NCBI GenBank assembly: GCA_026392455.1
Contig: JAPLCB010000009.1
Location: 124,001 to 188,000 of the forward strand
From: Propionibacteriales bacterium
Lineage (GTDB): Bacteria > Actinomycetota > Actinomycetes > Propionibacteriales > Nocardioidaceae
Direction: 5' to 3'
DNA length: 64,000 nucleotides
In this document: positions 42,227 through 51,270 of the stretch, piece by piece
Position numbering within the stretch: position 1 is the first letter of the stretch
Layout of the letters: each line of letters opens with the position of its first letter
Made by a program: the position numbers and the translations under genes
The notes under the pieces: generated by a model
The model's input: only the letters and a program-made list of their open reading frames with translations
The model's database searches: none
What the model was told of the DNA's origin: nothing

Positions 42227-42314
42227 CGGCGCGGCGCGCCCTACTCAACGGCGCGGCGCGCCCTACTCAACGGCACGGCAGGCCCTGCTCAACGGCGCGG
42301 CGCGCCCCACTCAA
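42227..42314. repeat. 22-bp tandem repeat, four copies
   Basis: Four head-to-tail 22-base units begin at 42227, 42249, 42271 and 42293. Each has a CGGCGCGGCGCGCC-like half (itself palindromic, GGCGCGCC) followed by a short ACTCAA or GCTCAA tail. Copies 1 and 2 are identical; copies 3 and 4 have few changes. The array ends at the stop codon region of the convergent oxidoreductase gene (42311). Confidence 0.85.
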
Positions 42315-43198
42315 CGGGGACCGAGGACCTGCTCGCAGCGGGTGATCACTTCGACGACGTCGCGCCCGAAGCGTACGTCGCAGCGGTGGGCCGTCCGGCC
42401 GGCGGCGATGTTGTCGAGCAGCTCGTCCAGCGCCGTGGCGTACGCGAGCGCGAGGTCGCGCGGATTGTCCGGCTGGGTGCGCCAACCCTCCTCGCCGTAG
42501 AACTCGACGCTGACCCGGACGGCCTGCTTCGGGACGCTCTGCCCCAGCGACATCCGGCTGGTGGCCCCGTTCTCGTGGGTGAGCACCAGGTGCACCAGGT
42601 CGTCGGCTCCCCGGCTCCCGGCGACGCCGACCACCGGACCCAGGGCCGGGATCAGCTGGGCCAGCTGGTGCGGGCCGACGTCCCAGAGAGCACCGTTCTC
42701 CCGACGCCACGGCGACGAGGCGAACGGGTTGTCGGCACCCACCTGGTGGGAGAACCAGTCGGCACGACCGCCCGAGGGCGCCGAGGCCACCGTCTCCTCC
42801 AGCCACGCCTCCCAGGCGGGGACGAAGCGAGCGGTGAAGAACACCACGGTGCTCAGTCCACGCGCCTGCACGGCGGCCACCAAGGCATCGGCCGCCGCCA
42901 GGTCGAGCGCGATCGGCTTCTCCAGGAAGAGATGCTTACCAGCCTCCGCAGCGCGCAGCGCCAGACCGTCCTGCACCATCGGCGGCACCGCGAAGGCGAG
43001 TGCGTCGACCTCCTCGAGGAGCGCGTCGAAGTCGTCGTACGCCGCTACCCCGTGGAGGTCTCCGACAGCGGCCGCCTTGTCCTTGCTGCGCCCCCACACC
43101 CCGACCAGGTCGACACCCGGGTGCGCCGCCAACGCTGCGGCGTGGACCTCGCGCGCCCAGTAGCCGGTGCCCACCAGCCCGAACTTCGTGGCGCCCAT
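42311..43198 (-). CDS. Gfo/Idh/MocA family oxidoreductase
   Basis: A 295-residue NAD(P)-dependent oxidoreductase. The Rossmann motif GLVGTGYWAREVHAAAL is at residues 7-23. The family motif EKPIALDLAAADALV (the catalytic Lys) is near residue 95, and GGRADWFSHQ and WDVGPHQLAQLIPALG follow in the C-terminal domain. It probably acts on a sugar or cyclitol; the substrate is unknown. The ATG at 43198 overlaps the stop of the DUF3017 gene. Confidence 0.9.
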   Translation of the reverse strand: MGATKFGLVGTGYWAREVHAAALAAHPGVDLVGVWGRSKDKAAAVGDLHGVAAYDDFDALLEEVDALAFAVPPMVQDGLALRAAEAGKHLFLEKPIALDLAAADALVAAVQARGLSTVVFFTARFVPAWEAWLEETVASAPSGGRADWFSHQVGADNPFASSPWRRENGALWDVGPHQLAQLIPALGPVVGVAGSRGADDLVHLVLTHENGATSRMSLGQSVPKQAVRVSVEFYGEEGWRTQPDNPRDLALAYATALDELLDNIAAGRTAHRCDVRFGRDVVEVITRCEQVLGPR

Positions 43199-43521
43199 CA
43201 GAGCCCCGGCTGATCGGGGATGTTGGTGGCCAGGGCGATCAGGGCTGCGCCCACGCCGGCGAGCGCGGCCACGTCGAACCAACGGCCCCGCACCCGGAGC
43301 ATCCCGGACTCACCCTCGTTGATGACCAGACGCATCCCCGAGGCGAACAGGAAGGCCACCCCGACCAGCGCGATCCCCCGGCGCCACGGTCCGAACGCGA
43401 CCAGGCAGAGCCCGACCACCGTCGCCGCCACCACGACCAGGTAGATCAGGCCACCGAACGTCGACGGCCGGCGCCGGCGTTCAGGATGCGGAGGCGGGAC
43501 GCTCTCGGTGGCGTCGTTCAA
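43198..43521 (-). CDS. DUF3017 family membrane protein
   Basis: A 107-residue protein with three hydrophobic segments ([60 protein letters not shown]) and a charged N-terminus. The TTG start at 43521 overlaps the folD stop as TTGA; a longer frame without that coupling is less likely. DUF3017 genes follow folD in many actinobacteria. Function unknown. Confidence 0.8.
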   Translation of the reverse strand: MNDATESVPPPHPERRRRPSTFGGLIYLVVVAATVVGLCLVAFGPWRRGIALVGVAFLFASGMRLVINEGESGMLRVRGRWFDVAALAGVGAALIALATNIPDQPGL

Positions 43522-44369
43522 CGGGCCGCGGCCTCCGCGATCGAGACGACGTTCGCGAGCAGCATCGCCCGGGTCATCGGTCCGACGCCCCCCGGGTTCG
43601 GGGAGACCCACCCAGCGACGTCCCAGACGTCGTCGGCCACGTCGCCGGCGATCTTGCCGTCGACCCGGGAGACCCCGACGTCGAGGACGGCAGCCCCGGG
43701 CTTGACCATGTCGGCGGTGATGATCCCGGGTACGCCGGCCGCAGCTACCACGATGTCAGCCTTCCGCACGTGCGCGGCCAGGTCGACGGTGCCGGTGTGG
43801 CACAGCGTCACGGTGGCGTTCTCCGACCGACGGGTCAGCAGCAGGCCCAGCGGACGACCGACGGTGACACCGCGGCCGACGACGACCACCTCGGCGCCCG
43901 CGATCGGGACGTCGTGGCGGCGGAGCAGCTCGACGATCCCGAACGGCGTGCAGGGCAACGGCGCGTCGTTACCGAGCACCAACCACCCCAGGTTGGTCGG
44001 GTGCAGGCCGTCGGCGTCCTTGGCCGGGTCGATCAGCCCGAGGACCCGGTTCTCGTCACGGCCGCGCGGCAACGGCAGCTGGACGATGTAGCCGGTGCAG
44101 GCCGGGTTCGCGTTCAGCTCCGCGACCGCGGCCTCGATCTCCTCCTGGCTGGCGGTCTCCGGGAGGTCGACGCGGATGGATTCGATGCCGACCTCGGCAC
44201 AGTCCTTGTGCTTGCCGTTGACGTACCACCGCGAGCCCGGGTCGTCCCCGACCAGGACGGTGCCCAGGCCGGGGACGATGCCCTGGTCCTTGAGCGCGGC
44301 GATCCGCGAGACGAGCTCGCCCTTGATAGCGGCGGCGGTGGCGCTGCCGTCGAGCTTCTGTGCGGTCAC
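43518..44369 (-). CDS. folD: Bifunctional methylenetetrahydrofolate dehydrogenase / cyclohydrolase
   Basis: A 283-residue one-carbon enzyme interconverting 5,10-methylene-THF and 10-formyl-THF. Active-site segment [20 protein letters not shown] near residue 40 contains the Tyr and Lys of the YxxxK motif. [11 protein letters not shown] and the NADP-binding [14 protein letters not shown] follow. Its 10-formyl-THF product supplies purN and purH nearby. CAGGAT six bases before GTG 44369 suggests a leaderless transcript. Confidence 0.95.
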   Translation of the reverse strand: MTAQKLDGSATAAAIKGELVSRIAALKDQGIVPGLGTVLVGDDPGSRWYVNGKHKDCAEVGIESIRVDLPETASQEEIEAAVAELNANPACTGYIVQLPLPRGRDENRVLGLIDPAKDADGLHPTNLGWLVLGNDAPLPCTPFGIVELLRRHDVPIAGAEVVVVGRGVTVGRPLGLLLTRRSENATVTLCHTGTVDLAAHVRKADIVVAAAGVPGIITADMVKPGAAVLDVGVSRVDGKIAGDVADDVWDVAGWVSPNPGGVGPMTRAMLLANVVSIAEAAAR

Positions 44370-44404
44370 GGGATCATCCTGTCATTTCAGTCTGTGCGTA
44401 TCTC

Positions 44405-44470
44405 ACCAGGTTTCGACACGCTCGGTATCGGCTTCGCAGGCTCAGCCGATCTCGCTGCTCAACCACCATC
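44405..44470. repeat. Dispersed palindromic repeat, variant copy, between folD and purH
   Basis: It begins ACCAGGTTTCGACACGCTCGG and ends CTGCTCAACCACC. The inner ATCGGCT (44427-44433) pairs with AGCCGAT (44444-44450). It is a relative of the GGTTTCGAGG...CTCAACC family with altered arm ends. A second small inverted pair (GATCAAG at 44471 and CTTGATC at 44492) next to the purH stop may be its terminator. Confidence 0.65.
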
Positions 44471-44496
44471 GATCAAGTCCGCTGACGCGTCCTTGA

Positions 44497-46086
44497 TCAG
44501 TGGAAGAAATGTCTCGTGCCGGTGAAGTACATCGTCACGCCCGCGGCCTTGCAGGCCTCGATCGTCAGCTCGTCGCGCACCGACCCACCGGGCTGGACGA
44601 TCGCCTTCACACCGGCGTTGATCAGGATCTGCGGGCCGTCCTCGAACGGGAAGAAGGCGTCGGAGGCGGCGACCGAACCGCGGGCCCGCTCGACCCCCTC
44701 GACCAGCGAGTTCGCCCGCTCGACGGCCAGCTTGCAGGAGTCGACCCGGTTGACCTGGCCCATCCCGATGCCGACCGAGCCGCCGTCCCGGGCGAGCAGG
44801 ATCGCGTTCGACTTCGCCGACCGGCAGGCCTTCCAGGCGAAGGCCAGGTCGGCGAGGGTCTGCTCGTCGGCAGCCTCGCCGGTGGCGAGTGTCCAGGAAT
44901 CAGGGCTGTCACCACCGTTCTCGACCACGGCGTCGACGTGGTCGACGGTCTGCATCAGCAGGCCGCCGGAGATCGGGCGGGTCTCGACCGGCGCTCCGCC
45001 GTCGACCGGGGCCACCAGGATCCGGATGTTCTTCTTGCCCTGGAGGATCTCCACGGCACCGTCCTCGTAGGCCGGAGCGACGATGACCTCGGTGAAGACC
45101 TCGGCCACCTGCTGCGCCATCGCGACGCTGACCGGGCGGTTGGCGGCGATCACACCACCGAAGGCGGAGACCGGGTCGCACTCGTGGGCCCGGCGGTGGG
45201 CCTCGGCGATGTCCGACCCGACGGCGATGCCGCACGGGTTCGCGTGCTTGATGATCGCGACGGCCGGGCCGTCGAAGTCATTCGCGGCGCGGCGCGCGGC
45301 ATCGGTGTCGACGTAGTTGTTGTACGACATCTCCTTGCCGTGCAGCTGCTCGGCCTGCGCCAGCCCGGGGGCGCCGAAACCGTTGAGGTAGAGCGCGGCC
45401 TGCTGGTGCGGGTTCTCGCCGTACCGGAGAACCGTGGCCTTCTCGTAGGTACCACCGATCCAGGCGGGGAAGCCGGTGCCTTCGGAGGAGTCGACCAGCA
45501 CGCTGCCCATCCAGGACGCGACGCCCACGTCGTAGGTCGCCGTGTGCACGAAGGCCTTGGCGGCGAGCGCCTTGCGCTCGTCGTAGCTGAAGCCGCCGTT
45601 GCGGGCCGCGTCGAGGGCCCGGGCGTAGTCGGCGCCGTCGGTGATGATCGCGACGCTGGGGTGGTTCTTGGCCGCCGCGCGGACCATCGAGGGGCCGCCG
45701 ATGTCGATCTTCTCGATGATCTCCTCGACGGTGCCGCCGGCGGCGACGGTCGCGGCGAAGGGGTACAGGTTCACGACCACCAGGTCGAAGGGCTCCACGC
45801 CGAGGTCGGCGAGCTGCGCGACGTGGTCGTCGAGGCGGCGGTCGGCGAGGATGCCGGCGTGCACCCGCGGGTGCAGGGTCTTCACCCGACCGTCGAGGCA
45901 CTCGGGGAAGCCGGTCAGGTCCTCGACCTTGGTGACCGGGAGACCCAGCTCCTCGATCAGCGCGGCGGAGCCGCCGGTGGAGACCAGCTCGACGCCGGCC
46001 TCGACCAGGCCACGGACCAGGTCGTCGAGGCCGGTCTTGTCGAACACGGACACCAAGGCGCGCTTGATCGGGATCTGGTCACTCAT
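44497..46086 (-). CDS. purH: Bifunctional AICAR transformylase / IMP cyclohydrolase
   Basis: A 529-residue enzyme doing the last two steps of IMP synthesis. The N-terminal cyclohydrolase (MGS-like) domain shows [18 protein letters not shown] and the [11 protein letters not shown] segment. The C-terminal transformylase has [13 protein letters not shown] near residue 222 and the catalytic KHANPCG motif near residue 278, ending RHFFH as usual. It follows purN on the same strand after 153 bases that hold a ZTP riboswitch. Confidence 0.97.
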   Translation of the reverse strand: MSDQIPIKRALVSVFDKTGLDDLVRGLVEAGVELVSTGGSAALIEELGLPVTKVEDLTGFPECLDGRVKTLHPRVHAGILADRRLDDHVAQLADLGVEPFDLVVVNLYPFAATVAAGGTVEEIIEKIDIGGPSMVRAAAKNHPSVAIITDGADYARALDAARNGGFSYDERKALAAKAFVHTATYDVGVASWMGSVLVDSSEGTGFPAWIGGTYEKATVLRYGENPHQQAALYLNGFGAPGLAQAEQLHGKEMSYNNYVDTDAARRAANDFDGPAVAIIKHANPCGIAVGSDIAEAHRRAHECDPVSAFGGVIAANRPVSVAMAQQVAEVFTEVIVAPAYEDGAVEILQGKKNIRILVAPVDGGAPVETRPISGGLLMQTVDHVDAVVENGGDSPDSWTLATGEAADEQTLADLAFAWKACRSAKSNAILLARDGGSVGIGMGQVNRVDSCKLAVERANSLVEGVERARGSVAASDAFFPFEDGPQILINAGVKAIVQPGGSVRDELTIEACKAAGVTMYFTGTRHFFH

Positions 46087-46127
46087 GCTGGCTCATTCCT
46101 GGGGTTCGCGGGACACAGTCGTGCTGC

Positions 46128-46222
46128 GTGCACCCAGGCGTTCGATGCACTGCTGGTCCCCGGGTCTGAGATGACTCAGTGGGGCACTCCCCGGTGGTTG
46201 CCCACCTGCGCCAGTCGTGTGG
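46128..46222 (-). ncRNA. ZTP (pfl) riboswitch upstream of purH
   Basis: On the minus strand the leader reads ACGACTGGCGCAGGTGGGCA (about 46218 to 46199), then ACCACCGGGGAGTG, a variable hairpin, and finally CGCCTGGGTGCACG ending at 46127. These match the invariant CUGGCG, GUGGG-ACCAC-CGGGGAG and GCCUGGG blocks of the pfl motif, which binds ZTP/ZMP. ZMP is the substrate of PurH, so the placement is biologically exact. It should raise purH expression when ZMP accumulates under folate stress. Ends are approximate. Confidence 0.88.
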
Positions 46223-46239
46223 GTTGATTCTAAAGGAGA

Positions 46240-46854
46240 TCAGGAGCCGAAACGAACCCGGCGGTTCTGTACGGAAATGCCCTCGCGGGCCATCCGGCCG
46301 ACGCTCTCGACGAGCATGTTCCGCTCGGCGACCTTGATCCGCTCGTGCAGCGACTCGACGTCGTCGTCATCGGCGACCGGGACCGTCGTCTGGGCGATGA
46401 TCGGGCCGGTGTCGATTCCGGCGTCGACCACGAACAGGGTCGCGCCGGTGACCTTGACGCCGTACGCCAGGGCCTCTGCGGGGCCGCTGGTCCCGGGGAA
46501 CGACGGACAGAGCGCCGGGTGGGTGTTGAGCACCCGACCCTCGAAACGGTCCAGGAACGCCGACCCGACCAGCTTCATGAACCCGGCCAGGACGACCGCG
46601 TCCGGCGCGTACCCGGCGACCTGATCGGTCAGCGCGGCATCCCAGTCGGCGCGCTCGTCGAAGTCCTTGACCTTGACCACGAAGGTCGGGATCCCGGCCC
46701 GGACGGCCCGCGCCAGCCCCTCGATGTCGGACCGGTCCGCACCGACGGCGACGATCTCGGCGCCGTAGGCAGGGTCGGCGGACGCGTCGATCAGTGCTTG
46801 CAGGTTGGTACCGGCTCCGGAGACGAGGACGACGAGGCGGGAGGGCTGTGGCAC
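46240..46854 (-). CDS. purN: Phosphoribosylglycinamide formyltransferase
   Basis: A 204-residue enzyme formylating GAR with 10-formyl-THF. The start VVLVSGAGTNLQALID matches the GART N-terminal motif, VVLAGFMKLVG precedes the catalytic NTHPALCPSFPG (His in the usual HPSLLP position, here HPALCP), and Asp in GIDTGPIIAQ completes the site. GTG 46854 with TAACCT six bases upstream suggests a leaderless mRNA. It lies 26 bases after the DUF6350 gene. Confidence 0.95.
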   Translation of the reverse strand: MPQPSRLVVLVSGAGTNLQALIDASADPAYGAEIVAVGADRSDIEGLARAVRAGIPTFVVKVKDFDERADWDAALTDQVAGYAPDAVVLAGFMKLVGSAFLDRFEGRVLNTHPALCPSFPGTSGPAEALAYGVKVTGATLFVVDAGIDTGPIIAQTTVPVADDDDVESLHERIKVAERNMLVESVGRMAREGISVQNRRVRFGS

Positions 46855-46880
46855 GGGAGAAGGTTACCGTCAGCCGCGGC

Positions 46881-48092
46881 TCAGCGGCGTTGCCACCAGC
46901 TCTGGAGCACCCCGCCCAGGGCACCCCCGATCACCATCGAGGCGACCGCGAACAGGAAGACGTCGCCAGCGGCAGCACCGACGTCGGCCAGGCGGTCGAC
47001 GCCCAGTGGGCCGCCGGAGGCCGTGATCGCCAGGGCCGTCACCACCGCACCGACGAAGCCGGCAGCGGCGCCGCGGATCGCGGCCAGGTCGAGCGGCAGC
47101 GGCGTCGAGCTCCGGCCGGCCAGTGCGACGCCGAGGCCCGCGCAGAGCACCGGAACCCCGCAGATGAGGATCAACCAACCCGGCGTCGGCCCCTGGTCCG
47201 GGAGCGCCGCGAACAGCGGGACCGCCGGCACGGCGCCCAGGACGACCGGCGCTCCGGGCGAGACCGAGGTAGCCACCCCGGAGGCCACCGACCCGACCGC
47301 GAAGCCCGGGCCGAGCAGGTACGCACTGCCGAAGAGCGCCGCGTTCGGGGCGAACAGCGCCATCACGACGGTCAGCGTGACCGCATCCCCCGTGCTCAGG
47401 TCCAGGCCCGAGAGCACGTTCGCCGCCTCGTTGAAGGACGCCAGCAACGAACCCGCCACCAGCAGCGCACCGGCAGCGGCGAGGAGAGCGGCACCGACCA
47501 GCGCGGCCACCAGCACCTCACGGACCCAGCCCGGGACCCGGCCGGTCCAGACCTCGAGCCGGCCGGTGCCGGTCGCGAGCCCCAGGCCGCCGCCGACGCC
47601 GCTGACGAGAAGGGCCCCCAGGACGCTGCGGCCCAGCCCGGGTTCGGCGGCGGTCTGCGAGGCCGCGACACAGACCACGACCGCGACCACCACGTAGACA
47701 CCGACGAAGGTGATGACACCCAGTCCGAGGGTGTGGTCGTCCTGGCCGTCCTCGGCCCGGTCGGCCGCGCGGCGGCCGGACCGGAACGCCCCGACCAGCA
47801 GGAGTGCGGTCAGGGTCATCGGCACGATGCCCAAGGGCATCCCGTTGAGCACGAACCGAGAGCCGTGGCCGATCAGCCAGACGTCCGCTCCGGCCCGGAG
47901 CGCATCGGTGGTGTCACCGTGGGCGCCGGCGTCAGCGAGGTACCAGGCGGTCAGCGCGAGGGCCAGGCAGAGCAGCAACGAGCCGAGCGCAGCAACCACG
48001 CCGCCCAGGGCCGCAGCCGCACTCAGCGCGCGGCCCGAAGGTCCCGGGGTGCCCGAACCCCGGCGCAAGCGGATGGTCAGATCGTCAGACAT
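46881..48092 (-). CDS. DUF6350 family polytopic membrane protein (PerM-like)
   Basis: A 403-residue protein with about ten hydrophobic segments (e.g. AAAALGGVVAALGSLLLCLAL, LGVITFVGVYVVVAVVVCVA, VGAALLAAAGALLVAGSLLA). The ATG at 48092 begins MSDDLTIRLRR. Position just upstream of purN-purH is the same as that of the mycobacterial Rv0955 (PerM), a membrane protein linked to cell division. Orthology is inferred from position and topology. Confidence 0.75.
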   Translation of the reverse strand: MSDDLTIRLRRGSGTPGPSGRALSAAAALGGVVAALGSLLLCLALALTAWYLADAGAHGDTTDALRAGADVWLIGHGSRFVLNGMPLGIVPMTLTALLLVGAFRSGRRAADRAEDGQDDHTLGLGVITFVGVYVVVAVVVCVAASQTAAEPGLGRSVLGALLVSGVGGGLGLATGTGRLEVWTGRVPGWVREVLVAALVGAALLAAAGALLVAGSLLASFNEAANVLSGLDLSTGDAVTLTVVMALFAPNAALFGSAYLLGPGFAVGSVASGVATSVSPGAPVVLGAVPAVPLFAALPDQGPTPGWLILICGVPVLCAGLGVALAGRSSTPLPLDLAAIRGAAAGFVGAVVTALAITASGGPLGVDRLADVGAAAGDVFLFAVASMVIGGALGGVLQSWWQRR

Positions 48093-48190
48093 CCGCCCTA
48101 TCCTCGCCCATCGTCGGACGGTGCTCGCGGGTGCCACGCGGAGGGCGGGCACTTCGTCGGGAGACATCGAGGAGATAACCTCGGACCGTC

Positions 48191-49987
48191 ATGCCAACAG
48201 CCGAAGAATTCGACGAGTTCTACGTCAGCACCCGGCGCGATCTGATCCTTCAGACGTTCGCGCTGACCGGCGACCTCGCCGCGTCCCGGACCGCCGTCCG
48301 GGATGCGTACGTCGCGGCCCGGCACCACTGGGACAAGGTCGGCAGGTCCGCCGATCCCCTCGGCTGGGTCCGGCCGCGTGCCTGGTCCCGGGCCCAGGCA
48401 CGCCACACCATCAGCCCGTGGCACCGCGAGCGGCACATCGACGCCGACCAGACCGCCACCCTCGAAGCCCTGCACCAGCTGCGCGACGCCCAGCGACGAA
48501 CGCTGGTGCTGACCGAGCTCACCGACCTCACCATCGAGCAGATCGGCCGCGAGGTCGGCCTCCCGGTCGCACGCATCGAGGAGCACCTGGAGTCGGCCAC
48601 CGCGGCCGTGACCCAGGCGCTCGGCTGCGCCCCCGAGGCGATCGGCCCGCGGCTCACGGGGCTCGGCGCTGCGGTGGACACGGTCAAGCTGCCGCGACCG
48701 ACGATCGTGCGTCGCAACGGGCTGCGTCGCCGACGCAATTTCGCGATCACCGGCTCGGTGGCGATCGCCGCGCTGACCGTTGCCGCCGGCAGCTTCGTGG
48801 CGGTCGGCGCGCCGAGCGGTACCGCCGACCCGGCAGCCTCGCAGAAGGTGATCAAGCAGACCAGGTCGATCCTGCTGTCCGAGGACCAGGTCGGGGCCCT
48901 GGCGCCCGGCCAGGCCTGGGCGAAACCGGTGACCTCGCAGAACGACGACCAGAACTCCAGCGGGCTGAACACCACCTGCCAGCAGGAGCGGTACGCCGAC
49001 AAGGCCGCTGACGGCGCGCTGGTGCGGATCTTCCGGACCTCCGGCGGCCCGAAGCGAACCCTGGTCCAGTCGGTGGAGATCTCCCGGAGCGCGGTCGAGG
49101 CCGAGGCGGCGTACCGGACCACCCGCTCCTGGTACGCCGGTTGCCGGGCGCCGCGGATCCAGCTGCTCCGCACCTACGCAGTGGACCAGGTCGGCAACCA
49201 GGCCCAGGTGCTGCTGCTGGCGGGTCCCAAGAAGAAGGACCCGTCGTACGCCGTCGGCCTGGCGCGGTCCGGGAAGCTGACCGTGTCGATGGTGCTCGAG
49301 GTGACCACCAGCACCCAGGTCCCGGTCAGCTCGATCACCTCGGCGCTGACCACCGCGGTGCGGAACCTGTGCTCCTCGCCGGCGGCCGGCGAGTGCGTCG
49401 GCGAGGTCGCGAGCACCGCCACCCGGCCGCCCCCGTCGGGCGACGTCAACGGGATGCTGGCCTCGGTCGACCTCCCGGCGATCGCCACCGTCAAGGCGCT
49501 CTGGAACGGCACCGCGCCGGTTCCCGCGGTGCCCAACAACGCCGCGACCCCGTGCGACAAGGCCGACTTCGCGAAAGCCGGGGCAGCGGGTCCGACCAGC
49601 CGCACCTTCCTGCTGTCCAACGACAACGCCCCGAAGGTCTTCGGCGTGACCGAGACCCTCGGCAGGTTCGGGTCACCCAAGGCAGCCGCGAAGTTCGTCG
49701 CCTCGGTGACCGGCAGGATGAAGACCTGCGAGAAGCGCCTGCTCTCCAGCCGGATCGTGACCCAGGTCGTCCAACCCGGAACGAGCAAGGTGGCCCCGTA
49801 CGCGCTGTGGCGACTGGTGAACCAGACCCAGAACCGCGACGAGGTCGCCTACTGGATGGGCATCACGCGGGTCGGCGCCTACGTCTCCCAGGTCACGATG
49901 ACCCCGGTGCGCTCCTACGACGTCTCCGGTGCGACCTTCAAGGCGCTCGTGCTGCGCAGCCGCGACCGGCTCTTCGAGGTGCAATGA
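48191..49987 (+). CDS. Membrane-tethered sigma-70-like protein with duplicated extracellular domain
   Basis: A 598-residue fusion. Residues 1-130 resemble an ECF sigma factor: a region 2-like helix (FDEFYVSTRRDLILQTFALTG) and a region 4 helix-turn-helix (RDAQRRTLVLTELTDLTIEQ then IGREVGLPVARIEEHL). Basic residues (RRNGLRRRRN) then precede one membrane segment at about 184-204. Outside lie two similar domains (about 215-400 and 410-598), each with a pair of Cys, resembling the sensor-type domain of mycobacterial PknH. A signal-sensing membrane regulator is likely, but DNA or RNA polymerase binding is not shown. Its stop overlaps kynU. Confidence 0.78.
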   Translation: MPTAEEFDEFYVSTRRDLILQTFALTGDLAASRTAVRDAYVAARHHWDKVGRSADPLGWVRPRAWSRAQARHTISPWHRERHIDADQTATLEALHQLRDAQRRTLVLTELTDLTIEQIGREVGLPVARIEEHLESATAAVTQALGCAPEAIGPRLTGLGAAVDTVKLPRPTIVRRNGLRRRRNFAITGSVAIAALTVAAGSFVAVGAPSGTADPAASQKVIKQTRSILLSEDQVGALAPGQAWAKPVTSQNDDQNSSGLNTTCQQERYADKAADGALVRIFRTSGGPKRTLVQSVEISRSAVEAEAAYRTTRSWYAGCRAPRIQLLRTYAVDQVGNQAQVLLLAGPKKKDPSYAVGLARSGKLTVSMVLEVTTSTQVPVSSITSALTTAVRNLCSSPAAGECVGEVASTATRPPPSGDVNGMLASVDLPAIATVKALWNGTAPVPAVPNNAATPCDKADFAKAGAAGPTSRTFLLSNDNAPKVFGVTETLGRFGSPKAAAKFVASVTGRMKTCEKRLLSSRIVTQVVQPGTSKVAPYALWRLVNQTQNRDEVAYWMGITRVGAYVSQVTMTPVRSYDVSGATFKALVLRSRDRLFEVQ

Positions 49988-51216
49988 CCACCCGCCAGCA
50001 CGCCCAGCAGCTCGACGAGGCCTCGACCCTGGCCCACACCCGTGACCGGTTCGTGCTGCCGCCGGGGGTGATCTACCTGGACGGTAACTCGCTGGGCGCC
50101 GTGCCGGTCGGGGTGGCTGCCCGGCTGGCGCAGGTGGTGGCCGACGAGTGGGGCACCGGGCTGATCCGGTCCTGGAACGCCCTGCCGGCGGGCGGCGGCG
50201 ACTGGATGGGCCTGTCCGGCCGGGTCGCCGGCCGGATCGCGCCGCTCGTCGGGGCCCGGGGCGAGGACATCCACGTCGGTGACTCCACCAGCGTCTCGTT
50301 GTTCAAGATGATGGTGGCCGCGGCCCGGCTGCGTCCCGACCGACGGGTGCTGGTCGTCGAGCCGTCGACGTTCCCGACCGACGGCTACATCGCGTCCGGG
50401 GTGGCCGACCTGCTCGGCCTGGAGCTGCGCTGGTGCGACCCGGAGGACCCGCTCGCCTCGGTCGACGACGACGTCGCCCTGCTGAACCTGACCCAGGTGA
50501 ACTTCCGCACCGGTGCGATGTACGACCTGGCTGCGATCACGGCCGGCGCCCAGGCCCGCGGCGCGCTGGTGGCCTGGGACCTGTGCCACTCCACCGGCGC
50601 GGTCCCGGTCGACCTGACCGGCGCCGGGGCGGACTTCGCCGTCGGCTGCACCTACAAGTACCTCAACGGCGGGCCCGGCTCACCGGCCTTCACCTGGGTG
50701 GCTCCTGGTCTCGGCGCCCGGCAGCCGATCACCGGCTGGATGGGGCACGCGGCCCCCTTCGCGATGGCCCGGGACTACCAGCCCGCCGAGGGGATCGGCC
50801 AGTGGGCGTCGGGGACCCACCAGGTCCTCGCCCTCTCGGCCCTGGACACCGCGCTGGAGGCGTTCGACGGCGTCACCATGGACCAGGTCCGAGCCGCGTC
50901 GTTGTCGCTCTCCGACCTGTTCATCCGACTCCTCGACGAACGGCTACCCCAGCTCGAGATCGTCACACCGCGCCAGCACGCGAGCCGGGGCAGCCAGGTC
51001 TCCTTCCGGCACCCCCAGGCCTACGCGGTCGTCCAGGCCCTGATCGCGCGCGGGGTGATCGGCGACTTCCGGGATCCCGACATCGCCCGGTTCGGCCTGA
51101 CCCCGCTCTACGTGTCGCACACCGACGTCTACGACGCCGTCGAGCACCTGGTCGGCGTCCTGGACGGCGAGGAGCACCTGCGCCCGGAGCACCAGGTCCG
51201 CAACGCGGTCACCTGA
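49984..51216 (+). CDS. kynU: Kynureninase
   Basis: A 410-residue PLP enzyme cleaving kynurenine to anthranilate and alanine. It has YLDGNSLGAVP near residue 26, the aspartate segment ALVAWDLCHSTGAVP, and the PLP Lys in GCTYKYLNGGPG (K225). The start at 49984 is fixed by an ATGA overlap with the upstream gene. No tryptophan dioxygenase or other kynurenine-pathway gene is visible in the window. Confidence 0.94.
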   Translation: MTTRQHAQQLDEASTLAHTRDRFVLPPGVIYLDGNSLGAVPVGVAARLAQVVADEWGTGLIRSWNALPAGGGDWMGLSGRVAGRIAPLVGARGEDIHVGDSTSVSLFKMMVAAARLRPDRRVLVVEPSTFPTDGYIASGVADLLGLELRWCDPEDPLASVDDDVALLNLTQVNFRTGAMYDLAAITAGAQARGALVAWDLCHSTGAVPVDLTGAGADFAVGCTYKYLNGGPGSPAFTWVAPGLGARQPITGWMGHAAPFAMARDYQPAEGIGQWASGTHQVLALSALDTALEAFDGVTMDQVRAASLSLSDLFIRLLDERLPQLEIVTPRQHASRGSQVSFRHPQAYAVVQALIARGVIGDFRDPDIARFGLTPLYVSHTDVYDAVEHLVGVLDGEEHLRPEHQVRNAVT

Positions 51217-51222
51217 GAACGA

Positions 51223-51254
51223 CGACGGCCCCCGGGTCTCCCCGGGGGCCGTCG
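51223..51254. terminator. Bidirectional terminator between kynU and sucD
   Basis: CGACGGCCCCCGGG (51223-51236) pairs perfectly with CCCGGGGGCCGTCG (51241-51254) around a TCTC loop. It lies between two convergent genes. Confidence 0.9.
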
Positions 51255-51270
51255 CTCGCTCAAGCCTTGG

